The position numbers were made by a program, and so were the translations under genes. 64,000 nucleotides of DNA, taken from positions 310,001-374,000 of the forward strand of contig NZ_JAQBOF010000008.1 in NCBI RefSeq assembly GCF_028288185.1. The letters are read 5' to 3'. Source of the stretch: Mucilaginibacter sp. Lineage in GTDB: Bacteria > Bacteroidota > Bacteroidia > Sphingobacteriales > Sphingobacteriaceae. This document shows positions 53,460 to 62,073 of the stretch, one piece after another (within the stretch, counting starts at the first letter, position 1; each line of letters begins with the position of its first letter). The notes below the pieces were generated by a model. It searched no databases. It had not been told where the DNA came from and saw only the letters and a list, made by a program, of their open reading frames with translations.

Positions 53460-54963
53460 TTGCTAATACCGTTTTGTTTTTAGTAGCCAGCCAGCGCTCA
53501 GTAAAAAGTGCTAATGCCAGGGCCAGCCATAAGTAATGGGTTAAATCTGTATAGGTGTTTAGTTGTGTCGGTGCTTTTTTTGCATCTGCAATAAAATCGG
53601 GTTGTAATTGGGCGTTGCTTATTATCCGGTGGTCATGTTCCATTACATCATTAACTATTGGTTGTGTAAGTGTTAATAACCATTTTGGGAACTCATCGTT
53701 CCAAACTAACTCATTCCAGGTTGGATTAAAGCGGCTGTAAAAATAATATTGGATCGAGCTGCCTTTTTGCCCGGCGCTTAATATGGGATTGCCAAAACCA
53801 TCTGTCCATATCGGTCTGCCGTTTGTTGTTTTTGTAACGATGGTTTTATATAGTGCTATTTTAGTTTGTCGTTGAGTAATAGTATGGCTTTCGTTATTGC
53901 TTATCCATGAGTTCACCTCGGTTATTTTACCGGCCTCATAACTAAACAGGTTTTTTGTTTTTGCTGATAGGATAGTACCTACAGGTTTTTCGGACAACCA
54001 ATAGATCCAATCCTGATTAGCCGGAATAGCATCTGCCTGGTTATATAATTTAATAACCGTATTGCGCCCGGTTAATTGAGCGATGGCTTGCAACGCGGCT
54101 TTTAAATAGCTTGCATCAACCTCCGCCTTATCTGTATAAATGGCAATGTGGGTAATAGCGGTATCAACAGGTATTTTAGTATCCTGTAAGTTTACAAATG
54201 GCAACCCTTTATCAATAGCAACGCTGTACGCTGAACTATTTTGACCGCCATTTTTTACATCGTTATATTGATATGTTGTACCCGATGGGGTTGAAGTGCC
54301 CTGCATAACCCTGATACTTCCGTTATCAGTAAGCCATGCACCTGCCAACCAATTGCTCACCGAATCAGCCGGAGTATAGGTATGCCAGTTAATATGTAAT
54401 GACGTTACAGGTTTTTCACCTCTGAAGTGTGTTATTGTGTTTGGTGTAAATAATTCAACCGGAGTAGCCGATGATACTCTATCAGTTAATTGGTTAATAA
54501 GCGACCAGTAGTTTAAGTTGTCTTTCTTTTGTGTACTATCAGGTACTGTTTTACTATTCACTAATTCGTTCAAATCCTGCTTCAAAAAATCAGGCCTAAA
54601 AAAATGAACCTCATAACCTGTTTTAGCAAGCGAATCTATTTTAGGTTGAAATTTGCGATAAGCCTGGTTAAAATCGGCATAAGGTATCAATATCCAACCT
54701 TTGGATTTGCTGGTTTTTAAATGCTGCTGCAAAAGGGGAACGGCTAATAAAAATGCTAATAACGTTAACAATAAACAGCGTAATAACAGCAATAAAATAT
54801 CCAATAATTTAAAACTCCTGCTGCTTGATGGTGAAGACTCCGTAAACAATGAAATACTACCCACCTTGAGCGTTTTGCCCGGTTTAATGTTCCATAAGTG
54901 AATGATAACCGGAATGCTGATAGCAGCCAGCGCCAATAGCCATATGGGGTTTGTAAGCAGCAT
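53452..54963 (-). CDS. BatA domain-containing membrane protein
   Basis: I start at ATG 54963 (503 residues), one base after the DUF58 stop; seven extra residues upstream would overlap that gene. The N-terminus MLLTNPIWLLALAAISIPVIIHLWN, then KVGSISLFTESSPSSSRSFKLLDILLLLLRCLLLTLLAF is the double-helix BatA module (PF07584). The remaining protein is extracytoplasmic, with a last helix near residue 480. BatA-type proteins link MoxR ATPases with von Willebrand-type proteins in the envelope; their exact function in Bacteroidota is unclear. Confidence 0.88.
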   Translation of the reverse strand: MLLTNPIWLLALAAISIPVIIHLWNIKPGKTLKVGSISLFTESSPSSSRSFKLLDILLLLLRCLLLTLLAFLLAVPLLQQHLKTSKSKGWILIPYADFNQAYRKFQPKIDSLAKTGYEVHFFRPDFLKQDLNELVNSKTVPDSTQKKDNLNYWSLINQLTDRVSSATPVELFTPNTITHFRGEKPVTSLHINWHTYTPADSVSNWLAGAWLTDNGSIRVMQGTSTPSGTTYQYNDVKNGGQNSSAYSVAIDKGLPFVNLQDTKIPVDTAITHIAIYTDKAEVDASYLKAALQAIAQLTGRNTVIKLYNQADAIPANQDWIYWLSEKPVGTILSAKTKNLFSYEAGKITEVNSWISNNESHTITQRQTKIALYKTIVTKTTNGRPIWTDGFGNPILSAGQKGSSIQYYFYSRFNPTWNELVWNDEFPKWLLTLTQPIVNDVMEHDHRIISNAQLQPDFIADAKKAPTQLNTYTDLTHYLWLALALALFTERWLATKNKTVLANG

Positions 54964-54964
54964 A

Positions 54965-55834
54965 TTAACTTTTATTACGGGCAACTAAAAAATCGCGCAG
55001 GGCCTTATCCAGTGGTTCGGCAGTGTTGAGCAGTTGGTGTACAATGTGTTTACCCAGCAGTTCCATGCGGATCGTCGCGAGGTGTTGCTGCAGGTTTTCT
55101 TTATAAGTTTTGGCCAGTTCGGTGTTTACCTGTATGGTTTCGCCGGTTTCCAGATCTTCTAAGGTAGAGAACCCTTTGAAATCAAGTTCCAGTTCATTTT
55201 TCCCCATCAATTGGAAAACAATAACCTCGTGCTTTAATGCTGCTAACGAGTCTAATAGTTTACTGATCTCGCCGTTTGTTTGGTACATATCGGTTATGAA
55301 AACCAACAATTCTTTGCGGTTTGACCCAGTAAACAATTCTTTATAATGTACCGGTTTGGTAAAAGTACCGGCAGGTTCAATTTGTGTAAGCTGATAGTAA
55401 AGCCGCTTTAAATGCTGCGGGTCGGGTTTGGATGCGAGCGAAAATAAGCCGCCATCCTGGAACACATATAAACCAACAGCATCACCCTGTAAATTGGCCA
55501 GGTAAGCTAATGACGCGGTAAGGAAACGAGCATAATCTATTTTTTTTATACCGTTATCATCATGGTTCATACTTGCGCTGGCATCCACCAAAAAACGTAC
55601 GGATATGCTGGTTTCTACCTCCGATTCGCGGATGTAATATCGATCAGACCGGGCAAACATACGCCAGTCCAGCCAACGGAGATCATCGCCGGGTTGGTAA
55701 CTGCGATATTGGCTAAACTCTAGTCCCGGGCCTTTTACAGTGCTTTTGTTAAACCCATTTAAAAAGCCATCAACAACCGTTTTTGCCAGTAATGGCAAAT
55801 CCTTAATGGTCATTAATACTTTAGGATCAAGCAT
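54965..55834 (-). CDS. DUF58 domain protein (MoxR partner, VWA-like)
   Basis: A 289-residue soluble protein with the DUF58 signature GPGLEFSQYRSYQPGDDLRWLDWRMFARSDRYYIRESE, followed by the MIDAS-like DASASMN of von Willebrand type A folds. DUF58 proteins are the standard partners of MoxR ATPases, probably presenting substrates to them through the metal site. It is 42 bases after MoxR and one base before BatA. Confidence 0.93.
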   Translation of the reverse strand: MLDPKVLMTIKDLPLLAKTVVDGFLNGFNKSTVKGPGLEFSQYRSYQPGDDLRWLDWRMFARSDRYYIRESEVETSISVRFLVDASASMNHDDNGIKKIDYARFLTASLAYLANLQGDAVGLYVFQDGGLFSLASKPDPQHLKRLYYQLTQIEPAGTFTKPVHYKELFTGSNRKELLVFITDMYQTNGEISKLLDSLAALKHEVIVFQLMGKNELELDFKGFSTLEDLETGETIQVNTELAKTYKENLQQHLATIRMELLGKHIVHQLLNTAEPLDKALRDFLVARNKS

Positions 55835-55876
55835 GATTGGAGATTAGTTAATTAGAGATCAGTTCGCCGGTGCAGG

Positions 55877-56878
55877 TTATAATGCCTTCGGCCGCTCAAT
55901 TACTTTGATCAGTTCTTCGGTAACCCTGTCAGATGTTATATCCTCCGCCTCGGCTTTAAAATTCATCAATATACGATGTCTTAGCACGGGGTAGGCCATG
56001 GCATGAATATCTTCGGGTAGTACCGCATACCGGCCTTTTAACAACGCTCGTGCTTTGGCAGTTAGTATTAATGCCTGCCCGGCGCGCGGGCCTGCACCCC
56101 AGCGTACCCATTCTTTAATATAAGGTACGGTAGTGGTATCTGGCCGGGTAGATCTGATAATTTGGCTTACATATCTAACCAAATCTTCGTTAATATTTAC
56201 CTGCCTTACCAAAGCTTGTGCTTGTTGTATTTCTTCGGCAGTTATAATAGCTTGTACATCGGCTTTTTGGATGCCAGTGGTACGGTTCAATATATCAAAC
56301 TCTTCCTTATCGGTAGGGTAGCCTATTTTTATCAGTAGTAAGAAACGGTCCAGTTGAGCTTCTGGCAGGGGATAAGTGCCGGCCTGTTCAATAGGGTTTT
56401 GTGTAGCCAGGATGAAAAAAGGTTTATCCAAAGGATAGGTTTGCCCGCCATAAGTAACCTCAAACTCCTGCATCGCTTCCAAAAGTGCCGATTGCGTTTT
56501 AGGCGGCGTACGATTGATCTCATCCGCCAGTATAATATTGGCAAATAATGGGCCTTTATTAAACTTAAAAAAACGCTTACCGGTGGCGTGGTCTTCTTCC
56601 AATATTTCGGTACCGACAATATCCGTTGGCATTAAATCCGGCGTAAACTGTATGCGCCTAAATGCTAGTTTAAGTGCCTGCGACATGGTTTTAACGATCA
56701 ACGTTTTTGCCAATCCTGGGACACCTTCCAGTAAGCAATGTCCTCCCGCCAGGAAAGCTACAAGCAATTCATCCAGTATATGATCCTGGCCTACAATAAC
56801 TTTCTGTATTTCGTTTTTTAATTGTGGGAGTTTATCCAGCAGGGTTTTAATCTCTTTTTCAGTCAGTTCAGCGGTCAT
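55877..56878 (-). CDS. MoxR family AAA+ ATPase
   Basis: A 333-residue AAA+ protein: Walker A GVPGLAKT (52-59), Walker B and sensor region ANIILADEINRTPPKTQSALLEAMQE, arginine-finger region LPEAQLDRFLL, and the lid with VRWGAGPRAGQAL. MoxR ATPases act as chaperones in assembling metalloenzymes or envelope complexes. It is the first gene of a seven-gene operon reaching to 46533. A perfect hairpin (56903-56920) lies 24 bases before its ATG. Confidence 0.95.
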   Translation of the reverse strand: MTAELTEKEIKTLLDKLPQLKNEIQKVIVGQDHILDELLVAFLAGGHCLLEGVPGLAKTLIVKTMSQALKLAFRRIQFTPDLMPTDIVGTEILEEDHATGKRFFKFNKGPLFANIILADEINRTPPKTQSALLEAMQEFEVTYGGQTYPLDKPFFILATQNPIEQAGTYPLPEAQLDRFLLLIKIGYPTDKEEFDILNRTTGIQKADVQAIITAEEIQQAQALVRQVNINEDLVRYVSQIIRSTRPDTTTVPYIKEWVRWGAGPRAGQALILTAKARALLKGRYAVLPEDIHAMAYPVLRHRILMNFKAEAEDITSDRVTEELIKVIERPKAL

Positions 56879-56902
56879 CAGTTAATTTTTATTCTTGTAA
56901 TA

Positions 56903-56920
56903 AGTTGCGTGGACGCAACT
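56903..56920. promoter_or_regulatory. Perfect hairpin upstream of moxR
   Basis: AGTTGCGT-GG-ACGCAACT is an 18-bp palindrome with 8-bp arms, in the 194-bp divergent gap between MoxR and DUF4159 genes. It could be an operator or a 5' leader hairpin; a relic of a palindromic repeat is also possible. I found no other copy in the window. Confidence 0.45.
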
Positions 56921-57072
56921 ATTTATTCAATATCACAATATAAGGCACTTTTTACACAAAAAAGCGGCATGTTGTAAATATTTTAACAAAGTATCTGAAA
57001 AATTACAACTTCGATAAGTAAAAGTGAGAATGGCATGAAATTTTAAAGTATTTTTAGAGTTTTAAGGATAAG

Positions 57073-57699
57073 ATGCCAGTCAGCTCAAAATTTACTTTTG
57101 CAAGATTAAGTTATCACTCCGGCGATTGGGATACAGATCAGCGCATGCCATCTAATATTCTTAATTCGTTGTTAGAGTATACTACCATCCCGTTAGATAC
57201 TAAAGAAAAAGTGGTACCGCTAAGTAGTAGCGATATATTTAACTATCCATTTTTTTACCTGAGCGGGCATAAGCTGGTGCAGTTTAATACGCAGGAACGT
57301 GCTAACTTTAAAAAGTATATAGATAATGGCGGCTTTGTGTTTGTTGATGACTGTAATCATGATATAGATGGGTTGTTCGCTAAATCTTTCGATGCGCAAA
57401 TGACTTCATTATTTGGGCCGACGGCATTAAAGAAAATACCTAATAACCATCCCATTTATCATTCGTTTTTTAAATTCGAAAAAGGACCGCCTAATACCTC
57501 ATTCGAATTAAATGGCTGGGGCGATGACCTGGTACACGAATACCTTAAAGCTATTGAAATAAATGGCCGCATAGGAGTTTTATATAGCAATAAAGACTAC
57601 GGTTGCGAATGGGATTACGATTTCCGAAACAAGCGTTTTTTGGCCGAGGATAATACCAAGTTTGGGGTAAATATTATAGTTTACGCTTTGGGCGGCTAA
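57073..57699 (+). CDS. DUF4159 domain-containing protein
   Basis: A 208-residue protein without a signal peptide: FTFARLSYHSGDWDTDQRMPSNILNSLLEYTTI is the usual DUF4159 start, followed by YPFFYLSGHKLVQFNTQERANFKKYIDNGGFVFVDDCNHD and a GWGDDL segment. The family fold is glutamine-amidotransferase-like and members occur beside MoxR/BatA operons, as here (divergent). Function unknown. Confidence 0.9.
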   Translation: MPVSSKFTFARLSYHSGDWDTDQRMPSNILNSLLEYTTIPLDTKEKVVPLSSSDIFNYPFFYLSGHKLVQFNTQERANFKKYIDNGGFVFVDDCNHDIDGLFAKSFDAQMTSLFGPTALKKIPNNHPIYHSFFKFEKGPPNTSFELNGWGDDLVHEYLKAIEINGRIGVLYSNKDYGCEWDYDFRNKRFLAEDNTKFGVNIIVYALGG

Positions 57700-57783
57700 A
57701 TTGGTTTAAACAATAAAAGTTCGAAGCTTAGATAATAGCTTAACTTCCTGACAAGAAACCAAAAAAATGTATCATTATTATGA

Positions 57784-57791
57784 TATATTTG
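57784..57791 (+). promoter_or_regulatory. Possible -7 promoter box for the isomerase-quinoprotein cluster
   Basis: TATATTTG matches TAnnTTTG, followed directly by a GGTTACC palindrome and CAAT. It lies 87 bases before the ATG at 57878. No clear -33 element was seen. Confidence 0.35.
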
Positions 57792-57877
57792 GTTACCAAT
57801 TAGTAATAAAATAACATTTATTGTTTAGTGTTTTGCTACAGATTTGTCTTTAATATGGTTATTACTTGCTTAATATT

Positions 57878-58807
57878 ATGAACAGAAGATCATTTGTTTT
57901 CCAGTCATCGGGCTTAGTGCTTACGGCTTGCGTGTCGCCTGCATTAGCAAAAATAGCTTTGCCTAAAGATAAGATGGACCGCATTGCTATGGGTACACTC
58001 TTGTATCATGATAGGTTTAAAGAAACCAATAAAAACGTTTTACCTGCCGATACATTAACACTGATGGATATCCCTCAACATCACCGGGATAAATATGGCG
58101 TTAAAAAACTGGAGTTTTGGAGTGAGCATTTTGCATCAAACGATAAAGGATATTTAACTGACCTGAAGGCAAAAATTAAAACAGCAGGCTGCGAATTGTT
58201 GGATGTACAGGTTGATAGCTCGCCTTTTGATAAGCGGCCATGCGATCTTGCTTCGTTAAATGAAGAACTAAGGCTTGCAAGTATCCAAAAAGTTAAAGAC
58301 TGGATGGATATTGCCGCTTTACTGGGTTCAAAATGTGTGCGGGTAAATCCTGGTACGGTAAAAGGTACGGTACAGCAAAGTATTAAATCTTATCAGGAAC
58401 TTATCCCTTATGCAAAAAGTAAAAATTTGATAATAATAGCGGCTAACCATTTCGGGATTGAAACTGATGCTGATAAGCATGTGGCAATTGTTAAAGGCGC
58501 CGGCACGGGATTATATACCGAGCCTGACTTTGGAAACTACAACGGCGCGCCTGATATGTACGACTCGTTGGCAAAGATCATTCCTTATGCCCACATTGTA
58601 TCGGCAAAAGTAGCCCTATTTAAAAATACAGCAAACGGGGTTGAACATACCTCGTACGATTTTGATAAATGCGTGCGCCTTGCAGAAAGCCTTGGCTTTA
58701 AAGGTACTTATATGGTAGCCCAATGGGGTAATAACACGCCTGATATAGACTATGAAAAAGTTGCAGCCTGGACAATAGATCATCTAAAAGCAAACATTAC
58801 AGCCTAA
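57878..58807 (+). CDS. Sugar phosphate isomerase/epimerase-like TIM-barrel protein, exported
   Basis: I start at ATG 57878 (309 residues); a TTG four codons earlier is less likely. The leader MNRRSFVFQSSGLVLTAC resembles a Tat signal. The barrel shows VKKLEFWSEHFAS, ELLDVQVDSSPFDKRPCD, GSKCVRVNPG, IIAANHFGIETD, EPDFGNYN and MVAQWG. It is a different member from the isomerase at 5402. Its stop overlaps the start of the quinoprotein gene (TAATG), tying it to sugar oxidation outside the cytoplasm. Reaction unknown. Confidence 0.83.
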   Translation: MNRRSFVFQSSGLVLTACVSPALAKIALPKDKMDRIAMGTLLYHDRFKETNKNVLPADTLTLMDIPQHHRDKYGVKKLEFWSEHFASNDKGYLTDLKAKIKTAGCELLDVQVDSSPFDKRPCDLASLNEELRLASIQKVKDWMDIAALLGSKCVRVNPGTVKGTVQQSIKSYQELIPYAKSKNLIIIAANHFGIETDADKHVAIVKGAGTGLYTEPDFGNYNGAPDMYDSLAKIIPYAHIVSAKVALFKNTANGVEHTSYDFDKCVRLAESLGFKGTYMVAQWGNNTPDIDYEKVAAWTIDHLKANITA

Positions 58808-61098
58808 TGAGTTTCGGTAGTTATAAAAAAGCATTTCCGGGTGTGCGTATTGCCTTATTGTGCGCAGGCGCGGCAGTTACTGTATTTGTGGGTTGTAGTA
58901 TTTTTTCGCACAATGCTGTCAATGATGATCCTGCCGGTACAGGTCAGCATAAAAGCTGGAAACAGTATGGTGGCAGCGCAGATCAGTCAAGGTACCTGGA
59001 TTTTAAGCAGATCACTAAGAAAAATGTAACCCAATTAAAAGTAGCATGGAGCTATCCAACTAATGATAATTCGGGCTACCTGTTTAACCCTATAATTATA
59101 GGGAACGTAATGTATGTATTGGCTAAAAATCATTCGTTAGTTGCGTTGGATGCTATTACGGGTAAAGAAATATGGATACATGCGGGCCTGAATTCTATCA
59201 CCTGGAAAGGTATTAATTATTGGGAAAGCAAAGATAAAACTGACCGCCGATTGATATTTACCTTAGGCGGCACCTTACAGGAAATTAACGCAGTCACCGG
59301 CAAATCAATTCTTACCTTCGGCGATAACGGGGTAGTAGATTTGAAACTGGGCACCATTCGCGACCCTTCAACATTTAACCGCATACAGCCCACTACACCG
59401 GGCGTTGTTTTTGAGAACTTTTATATGATAGGCTCATCGCCCGGCGAAAATATATTTTCAGGCCCTGGCGATCTGAGAGCTTATGATATTGTTACCGGTA
59501 AAATGGCATGGGTATTTCATACCATCCCCCTGCCCGGCGAATACGGTTATAAAACATGGCCAAAGGATGCTTATAAGTATATAGGCGGCACAAATACCTG
59601 GGGCGAAATATCAGTAGATGAAAAACGAGGTATAGCTTATTTCCCTACCGGATCACCCACCTATGATTATTATGGCGGAGACCGCATTGGCGATAACCTG
59701 TTTAGTGATTGTATTATTGCTATTGATATACATACAGGTAAGCGCTTATGGCATTTCCAAACCGTGCATCATGATCTTTGGGATTACGATTTGTGTACCG
59801 CGCCGCAATTAATAACCGTAACCCATAATGGTAAACGTGTTGATGCCGTGGCTGTAGCCTCTAAAACCAGTTTTCTTTACGTTTTCGATCGTGTAACCGG
59901 CGAACCCTTATGGCCGATTGTGGAAAGGCCCGTGCCAAAAAGTGATGTACCCGGCGAGGTAGCTTCGCCAACACAACCTATCCCAACGGTGTTGCCGCCA
60001 TTTGGCAGGCAAACGCTTACTGCCGATGATGTTTCTCCTTATATGAAACCGGAAGATCAGGCGTCATGGAAAAAAAGAATAGCGGCGGGAGGCAAGGGTA
60101 TGTTTCAACCAATATTATTAAATGGCGAAACCTTTGGATTACCGGGCGCCGTTGGCGGCGCCAATTTTGGTAATACCGCAGCTATGCCGGATAAGGGTTT
60201 GGTATTTATAATAGGACAGGATCACCCATCAGTATACAGCATAAAAAAATATGTTGAAACACGGTCGCCAAATGTAGCTGATCAAACAGCACGGGCAAAA
60301 ATCATCTACATACAAAATTGCCAGGGCTGTCATGGCGTTGAGCGTACCGGAGCTGCTGGGCCCAATATTGTTACTGCCGGTACAAAACTCACGCTTGAAA
60401 GTTTGAAAATATTACTATCTACAGGTAAAGGGCAGATGCCGGGTTTCCCGCATTTAAATGAAACCGACATCGCCGATATACATGTATTTTTAGGGGGGCA
60501 ACCGGAAACAGCCCGGCGTGGCGGCAGACAACAACCTACTGACAATGTTAAAATTGAAGGCCCGGTTGTAGCATCGGGCGGGGCGCCGGTAAAAGAAACT
60601 GCTGACCGGAATGCCGGTATGCGCGATTATCCTACCGGAGTAGAACACCCTACTAATAGATACATTTCTGACAATGGATTGCTTTTTCCTTATATTGTTG
60701 CACCACCCTGGTCATTTATAGTAGCCTATGATTTAAACAAAGGAACTATTAAATGGAAGGTGCCACTGGGTATAGATAAAGATGTTGAAAAGCAAGGAGG
60801 CAAGCCATCTGGTCTTACAGGTGGCGGGCAGCGTAAGGGGATGATAGTTACAGCAACAGGCATTCTGTTCGCAACCTCTAAGGATGGTCATTTATATGCT
60901 TTTGATGTTGATAATGGTAATACGCTATGGAGTATAGCCTTGCCTGCAGGTACCGAGGGGCAACCAGCCATGTACGAGGTAAATGGCCGTCAATATTTAA
61001 TTGTGTGTGCAACAACAGTTGCAAGCTTGGGCAAGGGCAACAATGGGCCAAAACCTAAGGGCAGCTATGTTATTTATGCTTTACCCGATAAGAAATAA
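58807..61098 (+). CDS. PQQ-type quinoprotein dehydrogenase with inserted cytochrome c domain
   Basis: A 763-residue protein. The N-terminus has one hydrophobic segment ending in VFVGCS, which could be a lipoprotein lipobox. The propeller carries repeated tryptophan-docking motifs (ALDAITGKEIW, AYDIVTGKMAWVF, AIDIHTGKRLWHF, VFDRVTGEPLW, AFDVDNGNTLW). A cytochrome c domain with CQGCH at residues 505-509 is placed between blades, roughly 490-565, and not at the end. Such enzymes oxidise alcohol or sugar groups and pass electrons through haem. PQQ itself would need to be made or acquired; no pqq genes are in the window. Coupled to the isomerase by TAATG. Confidence 0.88.
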   Translation: MSFGSYKKAFPGVRIALLCAGAAVTVFVGCSIFSHNAVNDDPAGTGQHKSWKQYGGSADQSRYLDFKQITKKNVTQLKVAWSYPTNDNSGYLFNPIIIGNVMYVLAKNHSLVALDAITGKEIWIHAGLNSITWKGINYWESKDKTDRRLIFTLGGTLQEINAVTGKSILTFGDNGVVDLKLGTIRDPSTFNRIQPTTPGVVFENFYMIGSSPGENIFSGPGDLRAYDIVTGKMAWVFHTIPLPGEYGYKTWPKDAYKYIGGTNTWGEISVDEKRGIAYFPTGSPTYDYYGGDRIGDNLFSDCIIAIDIHTGKRLWHFQTVHHDLWDYDLCTAPQLITVTHNGKRVDAVAVASKTSFLYVFDRVTGEPLWPIVERPVPKSDVPGEVASPTQPIPTVLPPFGRQTLTADDVSPYMKPEDQASWKKRIAAGGKGMFQPILLNGETFGLPGAVGGANFGNTAAMPDKGLVFIIGQDHPSVYSIKKYVETRSPNVADQTARAKIIYIQNCQGCHGVERTGAAGPNIVTAGTKLTLESLKILLSTGKGQMPGFPHLNETDIADIHVFLGGQPETARRGGRQQPTDNVKIEGPVVASGGAPVKETADRNAGMRDYPTGVEHPTNRYISDNGLLFPYIVAPPWSFIVAYDLNKGTIKWKVPLGIDKDVEKQGGKPSGLTGGGQRKGMIVTATGILFATSKDGHLYAFDVDNGNTLWSIALPAGTEGQPAMYEVNGRQYLIVCATTVASLGKGNNGPKPKGSYVIYALPDKK

Positions 61099-61125
61099 TT
61101 TAAACCAATTTACATAACCCGTATC

Positions 61126-62058
61126 ATGAGGAATAAAGTCATTTTATGTACTATAGCTACCTTCTTTGCTTTTATGCTTTGCTTTAATTCGGCATCGGCA
61201 CAAGCAACAAAAGTGATCTATTTTTTGGCCGGCCCTAAAGACCATGGTCCACCATCAAGACACGAAACCGAGAAGGATCTGCTGGTATTGCAACGTTGTA
61301 TAGATAGCGTAACTAATATTAAAGGCGTTAAAATAATAACCAAATTCCTATATAAACGCACCGCGTTGGATATAGCCGATTTGAAAGATGCTGCGGCACT
61401 TATTATTGAATGTAGTTCAGAAACCAGCTCGAAAGAGCGTACCCATCCTTTATTCCCGCCTAATACATCGCCAAAAAATAATACATACGATAAAGCGGTG
61501 CTGGCTTATCTAAAACAGGTTGATAGCCTGCATAAAGCAGGAATGGGCATTATGGTGATACATTGGGGCGTGGTTACTGATAACCAACGCGCGCGAGATT
61601 ATTATATCAACTGGTTCGGCGAATCATCAATGCCGGATTATACACAAAATCCGTTAGGCTATTGGTCGGTCACACCCATTGAAAGCGGTAAAAGACATCC
61701 TATAATGCGCGGTGTCGGTCCGTTTTATTATAAGGATGAGATATTTTCAAGAATGGTTGTAGCTCCGGGCGACCCAAACAGAACCGACTTACTTATGGGC
61801 GAAGCTGTTAAAACTAACCAGGGCACAATAGCTCCACGAGGCATAGCATCAGCCTATGAAAATGGCATAGCTCGTGGTATTCTTTGGGGAGGAATGGATT
61901 ACCACTCTGCTTTATTGAATGAAAATTATTTACGTTTTATGCTAAATTCCATTGTTTGGACCGCCGGAATAGAAGTACCCAAAGGGGGCGTAAAAACTGT
62001 GGCCAAAGGCTTGCAACTGATACCTGTCCGTAACGATATGTTTGATAATATGAAATAA
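61126..62058 (+). CDS. ThuA-like domain protein, secreted
   Basis: A 310-residue protein with signal peptide (about 1-25, ending ASAQ). The fold appears to be the glutamine-amidotransferase-like ThuA domain: KVIYFLAGPKDHGPPSRHETEKDLLVLQRCID, KDAAALIIECSSE, LHKAGMGIMVIHWGVV, RGILWGGMDYH and ENYLRFMLNSIVWTAGI. ThuA proteins were first linked to trehalose/disaccharide use through 3-keto intermediates and now appear widely beside DUF1080 genes. It lies 27 bases after the quinoprotein gene and 15 before the DUF1080/FG-GAP gene. Confidence 0.83.
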   Translation: MRNKVILCTIATFFAFMLCFNSASAQATKVIYFLAGPKDHGPPSRHETEKDLLVLQRCIDSVTNIKGVKIITKFLYKRTALDIADLKDAAALIIECSSETSSKERTHPLFPPNTSPKNNTYDKAVLAYLKQVDSLHKAGMGIMVIHWGVVTDNQRARDYYINWFGESSMPDYTQNPLGYWSVTPIESGKRHPIMRGVGPFYYKDEIFSRMVVAPGDPNRTDLLMGEAVKTNQGTIAPRGIASAYENGIARGILWGGMDYHSALLNENYLRFMLNSIVWTAGIEVPKGGVKTVAKGLQLIPVRNDMFDNMK

Positions 62059-62073
62059 TGGTAACCAATAAAT

